A stretch of DNA of 64,000 nt. Source: Odontesthes bonariensis. Taxonomy: Eukaryota; Chordata; Actinopteri; Atheriniformes; Atherinopsidae. A program made the translations under genes and the position numbers. This document shows, one piece after another, positions 31,971-41,479 of this stretch (position 1 is the first letter of the stretch; every line of letters begins with the position of its first letter). A model generated the notes under the pieces. It saw only the letters and a list, made by a program, of their open reading frames with translations. It was not told where the DNA came from and searched no databases. Location of the stretch: positions 1,444,169-1,508,168 of the forward strand of contig NC_134514.1 in NCBI RefSeq assembly GCF_027942865.1, read 5' to 3'.

Positions 31971-34900
31971 ATGTCTGACATGGAGGCCCACACGGAGCCC
32001 ACTAACTCCGACATGACCATTTCTGATGAAGGCCAGGTGCCGGTTACTGAATGGGAGACGCAACCGGAGCCAGAGCCTTCGTTTAAAGCGCTGAGTGCAA
32101 CGCGGCGAGGCAAACTTGGCCATTGCACTCGCAAAATGAATGACATGAAAAAAATGATGAATGAACATGCTGATGTTGCTGTTGTGAAAACTGAGTTGCT
32201 TGGTTTTAAGATTATACTTAATGATTTTAATGTGTGTCATGAGTCTGTGCAAGCACTGTTGTCTGATGACATGAGAGAGAATGAGAACCTTGATTGGTAT
32301 GAACCCAGGGTATCTAAATTCTATACATTCATTACTGACACAGACGCTTGGGTGGCACAACATGAAGTAGCCCCACAGTTAACACAACATGAAGTAGCCC
32401 CACGGTTAACACAACATGAAGTAGCCCCACAGTTGCCACAGCATGACGTAGATTTACGATTAACACAACACGACGTAGATCCACAATCACTAGTTGGCCC
32501 GAATGACAGTGCCTCAAGGGTATCAAGACGTAGTTCACGATCATCACGTACATCCAAGACCTCCAAGTCCTATTTGTCTGCTACCAAAGCTGAATTAGCA
32601 GCAGATAGAGCAGAATTGCTAGAAAGGGCAAAGACTCTAAAGGAGAAACACACCTTGCAAAAAGAGAAACAAGACTTGCAAGCTAAGATGGAAGCCCTGC
32701 AATTAAAAGAAGACCTGGCTGTTAAAGATGCAAAATTAAAGGTCCTAAATGCATTTGAACTTGGCGAGGAAATAGAACCTACATTTAAACAGGAAGATGG
32801 TATGAATGCTTACCTGGATGAATACCTGGAAACTCAACAACCCCAACCTACTGAAACCATGGCAACTGAAGACAGCAGAGTCGACTCAGTGCTTTTACCA
32901 CCTCACTTTGCTGAATTAGGAGCTGTACCAAAAACACCTCTACAGACAACCATGCGAGCACTTCAGATTTCAGCAGCACCAACACCCAAACCACCACCAA
33001 CAATAACAACTAAAACGACAACTACAACAATACCAATGACAACAGCAAACCCACTAAGCAAACATGTTACCTCCAGACCTATTGTCAGTAAGAAAGTCAG
33101 CCAACAGATGGGAGGACAGATCACTCCTGCAGGGGGTGCATCCAGCCCCATGAACATATCAGCACAATCAGACATGACAAACCTGCTTGTGTCTGTAGTG
33201 TCGCAGACTTCTCTTCCTAAAAAAGAGGTTCCTGTCTTCAGTGGGGACCCGTTAGAATACCAGTTGTTCACGCAAGCTTTCAGACACAATATTGAAGACA
33301 AGACTGACAGTTTTGAAGACAGACTGTACTTCCTGGATCAGTTTACCGCAGGGCAGCCTAAGCAACTCGTGAGAAGCTGTCTACATATGGATGCTGCAGC
33401 TGGTTATAGGGAAGCAAAGCGCCTGCTCAAACATCACTTCGGTGACGAATTTAAAATTACAACGGCATACATGCAGAAAGCCTTGGATTGGGCCGCAATT
33501 CGTCCAGATGACGCAGAGGAGCTGAACAGCTATGCACTCTATCTGAGAAGCTGTAACAACACCGCACAAACATTCCAGTACAAGTCAGAGCTTGATTTAC
33601 CATCCAACATGAAACTGATTGTAACAAAACTTCCATACAAACTCCGAGAGAGATGGCGATCTGCTGTGTGCAACCACATGGAGCAGACTAAGCAGAGACC
33701 CAAGTTCCACGACCTAGTCAAATTCATTGAAAGGGAAGTCCGGATCATGCAAGACCCAGTGTTTGGCAATATTCAAGATGTGACTAAAAATCCAAAACCC
33801 AGACAGGTGGCAACAGACACACGCCATACGAAGTCTGGAAGCAAGAAAACTTTTGCTACCACAGTGTCCCCAGTCACAACTTCTACAGATGCCAACACAC
33901 AGAATTCTGACACCAACACAAACAAGAAAGACGCATTTGCAAAACCTTGCATGTACTGCCAGGGAAACCACACCATGGAATCTTGCAGACGGATAGCTAA
34001 AATTCCCCACAACCAAAAGGTGGAGTTTCTGAAGAGAAATGGGCTTTGTTTTGGGTGCTTGATTAAAGGGCATCTCAGCAAGACATGCAAAAACCGCCTG
34101 ACATGTGACTCATGCGCAAAGAAACACCCCACGATCTTGCATTTTACAAACAACCCACCTGATGGTGCTACGCAGAATGCAACAGTCACTTCTGTGACCA
34201 AGAAAGATGGCAGCAATGGTACAGGGTCAGTCCTAGTGAGCCTGACATCTACAGGCCAAACAGGGGCCGGCACTATAGACCACAAACTGCCGATCGTACC
34301 TGTGAAAGTAAAAACATCCAAGGGCAGTAACATCATGCAAACCTACGCCTTCCTCGATTCCGGAAGTTCTGCAACATTCTGCACCGAGGCACTCATGGAA
34401 CAGCTGTCGGTGAGAGGAAGAAAAACAGAAATTTTATTACGAACCATGAACCAGGAAAAGCCTGTGCAAACATACAGTGTGACAGGACTGGAAGTCTGCA
34501 GCCTCGATGGTGACCAGTTCCTCGCGCTTCCCGAGGTCTTCACACAATGCACCATTCCTGTAAAAAGAGAGAACATCCCATGTGAGGATGATGTGAAGCA
34601 GTGGCCCTATCTACACGACATCCATTTCAAGTCCCTCATAGCAGACGTCAGTCTGTTGATTGGGGTGAATGTTCCCAAGGCCCTGGAACCCCTGAGGGTG
34701 ATCAGCAGTCAAGTCGAGGGGCCATATGCTGTCTTAACACGCCTAGGATGGATCATAAATGGACCATTGGGCATTAGCTCACCTGTAGACCACCATGGCC
34801 GACCACTGGTCACATCCAACCGAATATCAGTGGCTCGCCTGGAAGAACTCTGGGTTCAGCAGTACAATCAGGATTTCCCAGAATTGGCCTACGATGAGAA

Positions 34901-36734
34901 ATCAGAACACTCCTTCGAGGACAAAAGATTTCTTGAGATCATGAACGAGTCTGTGAAGAAACGAGATGGTCACTACGAGTTGCGACTGCCATTCCGCAGA
35001 GATGATGTCTGTCTACCAAACAATAAGAAGATGGCCGAACAAAGAGCTCTGGGTCTTAAGAAGAAATTGGAAAGAGATTCAATGTTTAAGAAGGACTATG
35101 TCAGCTTCATGAATGATGTTCTCAAGAAAGGACATGCTGAGATGGTACCTGAAGAACAGCTCCACCGGAACGATGGAAGACTCTGGTACATCCCTCATCA
35201 CGGGGTCTATCACAAGCAGAAAAGGTCTATCCGTGTGGTTTTCGACTGTACTTCCTCCTTCCAAGGCACATCCTTGAACTCTGAGCTATTGCAAGGCCCC
35301 GATCTTACGAACACCATGCTGGGTGTACTACTTCGATTCAGACAGGAATCAGTGGCCATGATGGGGGACATTGAAGGAATGTTCCACCAAGTAAAAATTC
35401 CGGAAGATGATGTGGACTTTCTGAGATTCTTATGGTGGCCAGATGGCGACACTGAACAACCACTTAGAGATTACCGAATGATAGTGCATCTGTTCGGTGC
35501 AGTTTCATCCCCAAGCTGTGCAAACTTTGCCCTTCGACAGACAGCTGAGGATAACAAAGACAAGGCTGACACTCCAGTCCTCAACACCATCCTGCATAAT
35601 TTTTATGTAGATGATTGTTTAAAATCAGTGGCCAATGAAAAGCAAGCCATCACTCTGGTCCAGAACCTGAAGGCAGTTTGCGCAACTGGTGGATTCAAGC
35701 TCACCAAATGGGCCAGCAACAGCCGTTCAGTCCTCGCATCACTACCTCACGAGGAATGGGCCAAAGAGCTCAAGAACATCGACTTGGAAAAGGACAAACT
35801 TCCAGCTGAACGTGCTCTCGGCATGAGATGGGACATCGAGTCAGATATGTTCTTCTTTAACATCACTTTGAAAGAAAAACCGCATAGCAGAAGGGGAATC
35901 CTGTCAGTGCTGAACTCCATCTATGATCCCCTGGGATTCTTATCGCCCGTCATGCTGTCTGGAAAGATGATTCTCCAAGAGCTCTGCAAGTTGAATTATG
36001 GATGGGACGAGGATATCCCAACAGCACTTGCATCAAAGTGGAAGGAATGGCTGAAGGACCTTGAGGTACTCTCCAGCTTCAAAATTGAACGATGCTACAA
36101 GCCAGCAGGATTTGAAGTCAAAGATGCCCAATTACACCACTTCTGCGACGCCAGTGAGAGCGGCTACGGGACAGTGAGTTACCTGCGACTGACCAGTAGA
36201 GGTAGACCTCCGGAGATTGCCTTTCTGATGGGGAAAGCAAGAGTGGCTCCATTGAAGGTGATCACAATACCCCGATTGGAACTTGCATCAGCAGTGTTGG
36301 CTGCTCGGATGGACAGAATGCTGAGGAATGAGCTAGAGCTCAGGATGTCAGACTCTGTATTCTGGACTGATAGCACTTCGGTTCTGAAATACATCATGAG
36401 TGACACACAGAGATTTAAAACATACGTGGCAAACAGAGTGACACTCATTCGCAATCTGACAGAGAAATCTCAATGGCGTCACATACGAACTGCCTTGAAC
36501 CCAGCAGACAAGGCATCCAGAGGGATGCGAGCTGAGACCTTACTGGCAGCTACAAATTGGATCAAAGGCCCTGACTTCCTGACCCAATCTGAAAGTGCTT
36601 GGCCAAAACTCCCGACTGAACCTCTGGAACTCTCTGAGAATGACACTGAGGTAAAGAAAACTGCCGTGACTCTTGCCACAACAGTCCAGCAGCAGAGCCC
36701 CCTTACCTGCTTCATAGAGCACTTTTCATCATGA
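31971..36734 (+). CDS. BEL/Pao gag-protease-reverse transcriptase-RNase H polyprotein
   Basis: The frame is open from 31947, but the first ATG is at 31971 (MSDMEAHTEP), giving 1587 codons. In order: an acidic N-terminus; nine-residue repeats QHEVAPQLT-like near residues 130-174; a Lys/Glu-rich coiled coil at about 200-265; a gag domain of the BEL type from about 423 (FSGDPLEYQLF) to 600; cysteine clusters at 660 (CMYCQGNH) and a CCHC knuckle at 693 (CFGC...GHLSKTC); an aspartic protease with DSG at 796-798; a reverse transcriptase with FDCTSSFQGTSLN and catalytic YVDD at 1212-1215; and RNase H with CDASESGYG at 1392, PRLELASA and WTDSTSVL. It ends at TGA 36732-36734, but the same frame continues to integrase. 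Confidence 0.93.
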   Translation: MSDMEAHTEPTNSDMTISDEGQVPVTEWETQPEPEPSFKALSATRRGKLGHCTRKMNDMKKMMNEHADVAVVKTELLGFKIILNDFNVCHESVQALLSDDMRENENLDWYEPRVSKFYTFITDTDAWVAQHEVAPQLTQHEVAPRLTQHEVAPQLPQHDVDLRLTQHDVDPQSLVGPNDSASRVSRRSSRSSRTSKTSKSYLSATKAELAADRAELLERAKTLKEKHTLQKEKQDLQAKMEALQLKEDLAVKDAKLKVLNAFELGEEIEPTFKQEDGMNAYLDEYLETQQPQPTETMATEDSRVDSVLLPPHFAELGAVPKTPLQTTMRALQISAAPTPKPPPTITTKTTTTTIPMTTANPLSKHVTSRPIVSKKVSQQMGGQITPAGGASSPMNISAQSDMTNLLVSVVSQTSLPKKEVPVFSGDPLEYQLFTQAFRHNIEDKTDSFEDRLYFLDQFTAGQPKQLVRSCLHMDAAAGYREAKRLLKHHFGDEFKITTAYMQKALDWAAIRPDDAEELNSYALYLRSCNNTAQTFQYKSELDLPSNMKLIVTKLPYKLRERWRSAVCNHMEQTKQRPKFHDLVKFIEREVRIMQDPVFGNIQDVTKNPKPRQVATDTRHTKSGSKKTFATTVSPVTTSTDANTQNSDTNTNKKDAFAKPCMYCQGNHTMESCRRIAKIPHNQKVEFLKRNGLCFGCLIKGHLSKTCKNRLTCDSCAKKHPTILHFTNNPPDGATQNATVTSVTKKDGSNGTGSVLVSLTSTGQTGAGTIDHKLPIVPVKVKTSKGSNIMQTYAFLDSGSSATFCTEALMEQLSVRGRKTEILLRTMNQEKPVQTYSVTGLEVCSLDGDQFLALPEVFTQCTIPVKRENIPCEDDVKQWPYLHDIHFKSLIADVSLLIGVNVPKALEPLRVISSQVEGPYAVLTRLGWIINGPLGISSPVDHHGRPLVTSNRISVARLEELWVQQYNQDFPELAYDEKSEHSFEDKRFLEIMNESVKKRDGHYELRLPFRRDDVCLPNNKKMAEQRALGLKKKLERDSMFKKDYVSFMNDVLKKGHAEMVPEEQLHRNDGRLWYIPHHGVYHKQKRSIRVVFDCTSSFQGTSLNSELLQGPDLTNTMLGVLLRFRQESVAMMGDIEGMFHQVKIPEDDVDFLRFLWWPDGDTEQPLRDYRMIVHLFGAVSSPSCANFALRQTAEDNKDKADTPVLNTILHNFYVDDCLKSVANEKQAITLVQNLKAVCATGGFKLTKWASNSRSVLASLPHEEWAKELKNIDLEKDKLPAERALGMRWDIESDMFFFNITLKEKPHSRRGILSVLNSIYDPLGFLSPVMLSGKMILQELCKLNYGWDEDIPTALASKWKEWLKDLEVLSSFKIERCYKPAGFEVKDAQLHHFCDASESGYGTVSYLRLTSRGRPPEIAFLMGKARVAPLKVITIPRLELASAVLAARMDRMLRNELELRMSDSVFWTDSTSVLKYIMSDTQRFKTYVANRVTLIRNLTEKSQWRHIRTALNPADKASRGMRAETLLAATNWIKGPDFLTQSESAWPKLPTEPLELSENDTEVKKTAVTLATTVQQQSPLTCFIEHFSS
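32358..32492 (+). repeat. 27-bp in-frame tandem repeats in BEL gag
   Basis: Five units of 27 bp (starts 32358, 32385, 32412, 32439, 32466) encode QHEVAPQLT-type nonapeptides. The first three are almost identical and the last two diverge to HDVD. Confidence 0.88.
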
Positions 36735-38204
36735 CCAAAACTGATCAGAGCTACAGCTTGGCTTCTAAAGTTCAAGAAACATCTGAGGCTGAAGAGCCAG
36801 ACCAGCGTCTCATTGAAAATGTCAGTAAGACCAGATCCTGCAGACCAACAGCTCTCAGTCCAAGAGCTCAAAGATGCTGAAATGTCACTTTTAGCCCATG
36901 TTCAACATCAATCCTTCAGAGATGAAGTGTGTGCGCTACAGAAGGGCCAAACTGTGAAGAGAGACAGTAAGCTCTATAAGCTAGACCCTGTTCTCCAAGA
37001 AGGAATTTTAAGAGTGGGTGGCAGACTGAGTAGGCTGGCCATGCCGGAAGAAGTCAAACATCCAGCCATTCTGCCTCATGACCACCACTTATCAAGAATA
37101 CTTCTGAGTTATGTCCACAACTCAGCCAGACACTGTGGAAAAAATCAAATGCTCTCAGAACTACGAACCAAATACTGGATCCCTAAAGCAAATGCTGCTG
37201 CAAGGAGAATAACGGACGACTGCATACTTTGCAGAAGGTGGCATAGCAGAGCCATCAACCAGAAAATGGCAGACCTGCCCTCTGTAAGAATAACCCCAGA
37301 CTTACCCCCATTCACTCACACAGGCCTGGACTACTTCGGACCTATTGAAGTCAAGTATGGTCGTGGCAAAGTGAAGAGATACGGAGCATTATTTACCTGT
37401 CTTGTCAGCAGAGCCATACACTTGGAGATGTCCTACACCCTAGACACAGATTCCTGCATTTCAGTCATCCGCAGATTCATCTGTAGACGTGGCCAGGTCA
37501 AGGAGATCCTCAGTGATAACGGAACCAACTTTGTGGGAGCCGAAAGAGAGCTCAGGGAAGCCCTTACTCACATGAACCTCAGTAAGATACAGAACGCAAT
37601 GCACGAGAAGGGAATCAAATGGACCTTCAACCCACCATACGGCTCACATCATGGAGGTGCGTGGGAGCGTATCATACGCATCATCAAGAAAACCCTGTAC
37701 TCTGTCACGAAAGAACAAACCATGACTGACGAATGTCTTCACACTGCTCTCTGCGAAGTGGAAGCCATTCTCAATGCACGTCCAATCACTGCATCATCTG
37801 GAGATCCGAAAGATCCTGAACCTCTTACACCCAACCACATACTGCTCCTTAAGGGAAAGCCTATCCTTCCACCAGGACTCTTTAACAAGCAGGACTGTTA
37901 CTCCAGGAGAAGATGGAAGCAGGTCCAGTACCTATCAGATCTCTTCTGGAAAAGATGGACGCGAGAATACCTTTCCCTTATGCAAGAGAGACAGAAGTGG
38001 AATGAAGTGAAGAGAAATATTAAACCTGGTGACCTGGTACTGATCATTGATGAAACTGCGCCACGCAACTCCTGGCCTATGGGCTTGATCACAGAGACAT
38101 TCCCTGACACCAACGGACATGTACGTCGTGTCAAGGTCAAGACCCAAACTGGCACCCTTGAAAGGCCTATCACAAGACTTTGCCTCCTTAAAGATATGAC
38201 CTGA
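36735..38204 (+). CDS. BEL/Pao integrase, continuation of pol after an in-frame stop
   Basis: In the same frame as the preceding polyprotein, from directly after its TGA to a TGA at 38202-38204. The first ATG in it is 36819. It carries the integrase zinc-binding HHCC block (HDHHLSRILLSYVHNSARHC, then CILCRRW), and the catalytic triad Asp (in GLDYFGP, 37329), Asp (in SDNGTNF, 37516) and Glu (in GGAWERI, 37665). A C-terminal BEL-type domain has KRWTREYL and PGDLVLI. Integrase would insert the cDNA with a 5-bp stagger, as seen in the flanks. No separate start signal argues for an independent gene, so the stop at 36732 probably truncates pol. A readthrough or a sequencing error is possible. Confidence 0.9.
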   Translation, partial: PKLIRATAWLLKFKKHLRLKSQTSVSLKMSVRPDPADQQLSVQELKDAEMSLLAHVQHQSFRDEVCALQKGQTVKRDSKLYKLDPVLQEGILRVGGRLSRLAMPEEVKHPAILPHDHHLSRILLSYVHNSARHCGKNQMLSELRTKYWIPKANAAARRITDDCILCRRWHSRAINQKMADLPSVRITPDLPPFTHTGLDYFGPIEVKYGRGKVKRYGALFTCLVSRAIHLEMSYTLDTDSCISVIRRFICRRGQVKEILSDNGTNFVGAERELREALTHMNLSKIQNAMHEKGIKWTFNPPYGSHHGGAWERIIRIIKKTLYSVTKEQTMTDECLHTALCEVEAILNARPITASSGDPKDPEPLTPNHILLLKGKPILPPGLFNKQDCYSRRRWKQVQYLSDLFWKRWTREYLSLMQERQKWNEVKRNIKPGDLVLIIDETAPRNSWPMGLITETFPDTNGHVRRVKVKTQTGTLERPITRLCLLKDMT

Positions 38205-38721
38205 CTGACTTAACCTGACAGAACACATAGAACACGCATCATAGTACATATAAGACACATAACACTTTACTGACCACACAATAGTGCACTGAATGAAAGT
38301 GCGTGTTTTTGTGTGTGTTGATATGAATGTGGAAAGCATTGCTGAATTCTTTGAAACTTTGGGAAATATGAAGGAAAATTGAATTTTGAATGTGGAATTG
38401 ATATGAAAATTGACTTTGAGTTTGAATTTTGAATGTGATGCTTGAATAATGGACGATGAAATGAGCATACAAGGACTATTTGTTCGAATTACTCTTTTGA
38501 ATCTCAATGATTTTATTTATTTATTTTTTTTTTTAATGGACCATTTTCTCCAAAGGATACATTTTGAAGACTTTTGAAGGACTTTTCTGTTGAATCATGA
38601 GAGACTTTAGCGCTATGTGCTCATGCAGAACTTGAATGCTTTTGGACTTCTGAATTTGAAATGAATGGCTCCTTATGAATATGGATTGAATTGCCACATT
38701 GTGCTCAATTAGGGGCCGGAA
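38205..38721 (+). other. BEL/Pao 3' untranslated region and polypurine tract
   Basis: No open frame on the sense strand. It ends in AGGGGCCGGA just before the 3' LTR, the probable primer site for plus-strand DNA synthesis. Confidence 0.7.
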
Positions 38722-39157
38722 TGTTGGAGCCATTTTGCCTATTTTGTGTTTGATAAACTTTTTGACTTATTATTTGTATATTGTGGTTATGGAATGATGG
38801 TATTTATGTTTATAAAGTTTGATCTGGTAATTATGGATTATTTATTTTGTTGTTGGACTGTCTTGCTTGGTCCGCTCTGTTTGGCCTACTGTGTGACGTG
38901 TCTAATTGGATTTGGAATGACGTTTCATAAAAAACGCCTCGCTCAGGTGGCCAGCTGGGAGCGGAAGAGGCAAACAGTCTTTTAACCGTGTTTGTGGAAA
39001 CCTCCGAAATAGAGCCCTTTTTGTTTGTATACTTTGAGTTAATGAAACCTTTTGTTTGGTTTGAATGTGAACAAATAAATAGACTTTATTTTTCTACAAC
39101 GCGCGTTGGACGAAGTTTTATCCGCTCAGAAGAGGCAGCTGCGAAGCTGCCCCTACA
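38722..39157 (+). repeat. BEL/Pao 3' LTR
   Basis: 436 bp, same ends as the 5' LTR, one difference seen. Followed by AGGCA (39158-39162), the right target-site duplication. Confidence 0.95.
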
Positions 39158-40040
39158 AGGCATCCTAACCAGATGCCCGAGCCACCTCATCTGACTCCTC
39201 TGGATGCGGAGGAGCAGCGGTTCTACTCCGAGCCCCTCCCGGATGACCGAGCTTCTCACCCTATCTCTCAGGGAGAGCCCAGACACTCTGCGGAGGAAAC
39301 TCATTTCGGCCGCTTGTATTCGCGATCTCGTTCTTTCGGTCACTACCCACAGCTCGTGACCACAGGTGAGGGTAGGAACATAGACTGACCGGTAAATGGA
39401 GAGCTTGGCCTTCTGGCTCAGCTCCTTCTTCACCACGACGGGCCGGTGCAGAGCCCGCATCACTGCAGACGCCGCACCGATCCGTCTGTCAACCTCCTGC
39501 TCCATTCGTCCCTCACTCGTGAACAAGACTGCAGGATACTTGAACTCCTCCACTTGGGGAAGGATCTCATCCTTGACCCGGAGAGAGCATTCCACCCTTT
39601 TCCGGCTAAGGACCATGGTCTCAGATTTGGAGGTGCTGATGGTCATCCCAGCCGCTTCACATTCGGCTGCGAACCGCTCCAGTGAGAGCTGAAGGTCACG
39701 GCCCGACGACGCCAACAGAACCGCATCATCCGCAAAAAGCAGAGACCCGATTCTGAGGTCGCCAAACCGGACCCCCTCAACACCCTGGCTGCGCCTAGAA
39801 ATTCTGTCCATAAAAATTATAAACAGAATCGGTGACAAAGGGCAGCCCTGACGGAGTCCAACCCTCACAGGAAACATGTCCTACTTACTGCAGGCAATGC
39901 GGACCAAACTCTGACACCGGTCATACAGAGACCAAACAGCCCATATCAAGGAGTCCGGCACTCCATACTCCCGGAGCACCCCCCACAAGAGTCCCAGAGG
40001 GACACGGTCGAACGCCTTATCCAAGTCCACAAAACACATT
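39158..40040 (-). mobile_element. Rex3 (RTE-clade) LINE, reverse transcriptase part
   Basis: The minus strand reads KAFDRVPLGLLWGVLREYGV (near 39960-40025), then GLRQGCPLSPILFI, LLFADDAVLLASSG (catalytic FADD near 39733) and SKSETMVLSRKRVE, then ERTRSRIQAAEMSFLRRVSG. Coding continues across the BEL/Pao insertion into 30597-31014. A stop near 39880 (before DMFPVRVG) and other changes break it. Its 5' truncation point coincides with the inner edge of the right duplication arm (40041). Confidence 0.9.
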
Positions 40041-40275
40041 AAGAAGTTATACGTTTCTGTCTACCAATCAGACCGGAAATGGAAACCTGGGCTCCACCCC
40101 ACCCCTCACCTGAAAAGGTTAAAGAGGTATGAGCAGCTCAACCACCCTCACAGCCTGCATCACACTGATGTTGAATCATCTGACAGTGAGTTGAACATGT
40201 GGAGAGTTTGTGGTTTTGAGCTTTGACAAACTGTTGGAGAGTAATCACAGTGTATCCTCTTTCTGAACAGCGGTA

Positions 40276-41232
40276 ATGACTGGAAAGGTGATCATGGTAA
40301 ACTCCACACAGGTTTCATATTTCACCCTCACTGCTTACTTTGACACCGGGCGTTTGAAGCATTTATACTTTCTGGTTGTGCTGACTCTTTATATCCTGAT
40401 TATCAGCTCTAATGTTCTGCTCATCGTGGTTATCAGTGTGAACAGGAGCTTACATGAACCCATGTACATGTTTCTGTGCAGCCTGTTTGTAAATGAGCTG
40501 TATGGTAGTTCAGGGTTGTTTCCATTCCTGCTGATTCAGATCCTCTCTGACGTTCACACTGTTTCTGCTCCTCTCTGTTTCCTGCAGGTTTTCTGTTTGT
40601 ACTCGTACGGAGGTGTAGAGTTTTTCACCCTGGCCATCATGTCTTATGACAGATATCTTGCTATCTGTTATCCTCTGCAGTACAACATACGTATGACATC
40701 TAATAAGATTGCTGTGCTCACTGCTGTTTTATGGGTCTACTCTTTCCTTTCTAATGTCTTCTTTGTGTGTGGACTAACTGTCCCCTTACAGCTGTGTGGG
40801 AACCTCATCAACAAAGTGTACTGTGATAACTACTATATCACCAGACTGGCCTGCTCTGACACCACAGTCAATAACATCTGTGGACTTGTTCACATGTTTA
40901 CAGTCATCCTGGGTCTGATTGTTCTAATCATTTACACTTATATTAGAATCCTGAAAGTGTGTTTTTCTGGGTCCAAACAAACCCGACAGAAGGTTTTCAG
41001 TACCTGCACACCACACCTGGCTTCTCTGCTCAACTTCTCCTTTGGGGCCTTTTTTGAAATTGTGCAGAGTAGGTTTAACTTGAGCAGGTTACCGAACATG
41101 CTGCGCATCTTTTTGTCCTTGTACTGGCTCACATGTCAGCCGCTTGTCAATCCTGTGCTTTACGGACTGAAAATGTCCAAAATAAGAAACGCATGTAAAG
41201 ATCTGCTTTTTGGGAGGAAGATCTACCTCTAA
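40276..41232 (+). CDS. Olfactory receptor 3, right-arm twin of receptor 2
   Basis: Intact single exon, 318 codons, start MTGKVIM, with the same motifs and lengths as the left-arm twin: NST at 9-11, DRY at 125-127, loop cysteines, KQTRQKVFSTC and NPVLYGLKM. Differences from the twin, by my reading: C31Y, A113G, T138I, F142S, P156S, L163F, V165C, V166G, F187Y, V189T, K190R, L211I, M214L, I291V. The cluster from 138 to 190 covers intracellular loop 2, TM4 and extracellular loop 2, where odorant contact residues are expected. It appears functional and probably has its own ligand range. Confidence 0.95.
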   Translation: MTGKVIMVNSTQVSYFTLTAYFDTGRLKHLYFLVVLTLYILIISSNVLLIVVISVNRSLHEPMYMFLCSLFVNELYGSSGLFPFLLIQILSDVHTVSAPLCFLQVFCLYSYGGVEFFTLAIMSYDRYLAICYPLQYNIRMTSNKIAVLTAVLWVYSFLSNVFFVCGLTVPLQLCGNLINKVYCDNYYITRLACSDTTVNNICGLVHMFTVILGLIVLIIYTYIRILKVCFSGSKQTRQKVFSTCTPHLASLLNFSFGAFFEIVQSRFNLSRLPNMLRIFLSLYWLTCQPLVNPVLYGLKMSKIRNACKDLLFGRKIYL

Positions 41233-41259
41233 TCCAACCGTCATATGAGATAGAACTGA

Positions 41260-41473
41260 TAGATAGATAGATAGATAGATACTTTATTGATCCCGAAGGA
41301 AATTCAAGCATCCAGTAGCAAAACATAACAATAAAGGAATAAAAAGGTTTATACAACTATAAACAATTTAAAAATATAAGCTGACCGTACAAGAAGCAAG
41401 AAAATAAAGAAGTGCCATCACTGAGAGCTGTTGTACAGCCTGATGGCCAGAGGGACAAAAGAGTTCTTGAGTC
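41260..41473 (-). mobile_element. LINE 3' tail with (GATA)n end, right arm only
   Basis: Starts with GATAGATA repeats, then ACTTTATTGATCCCGAAGGA, a common fish LINE 3' end in antisense. It is flanked by AACTGA at 41254-41259 and 41474-41479. The left arm has the single unoccupied AACTGA near 27311, which proves a post-duplication insertion. Confidence 0.85.
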
Positions 41474-41479
41474 AACTGA

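Larger units (their letters stand above)
31015..39157 (+). mobile_element. BEL/Pao LTR retrotransposon, near-complete and young
   Basis: An 8143-bp element: 5' LTR (31015-31450), untranslated leader with no recognised features (31451-31970), one long gag-pol frame (31971-38204) with a single internal stop, a 3' untranslated region (38205-38710), a purine-rich tract (AGGGGCCGGA at 38711-38720) and 3' LTR (38722-39157). It is inserted in the Rex3 minisatellite with a 5-bp duplication. The two LTRs are of equal length and differ at one position that I could see (31415 A, 39124 G), so insertion is recent. No envelope-like frame follows pol. Confidence 0.95.

Noticed and set aside
31848-32363. Antisense 171-codon frame across BEL gag
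   Set aside because: Shadow of the sense coding frame; no recognisable domain.
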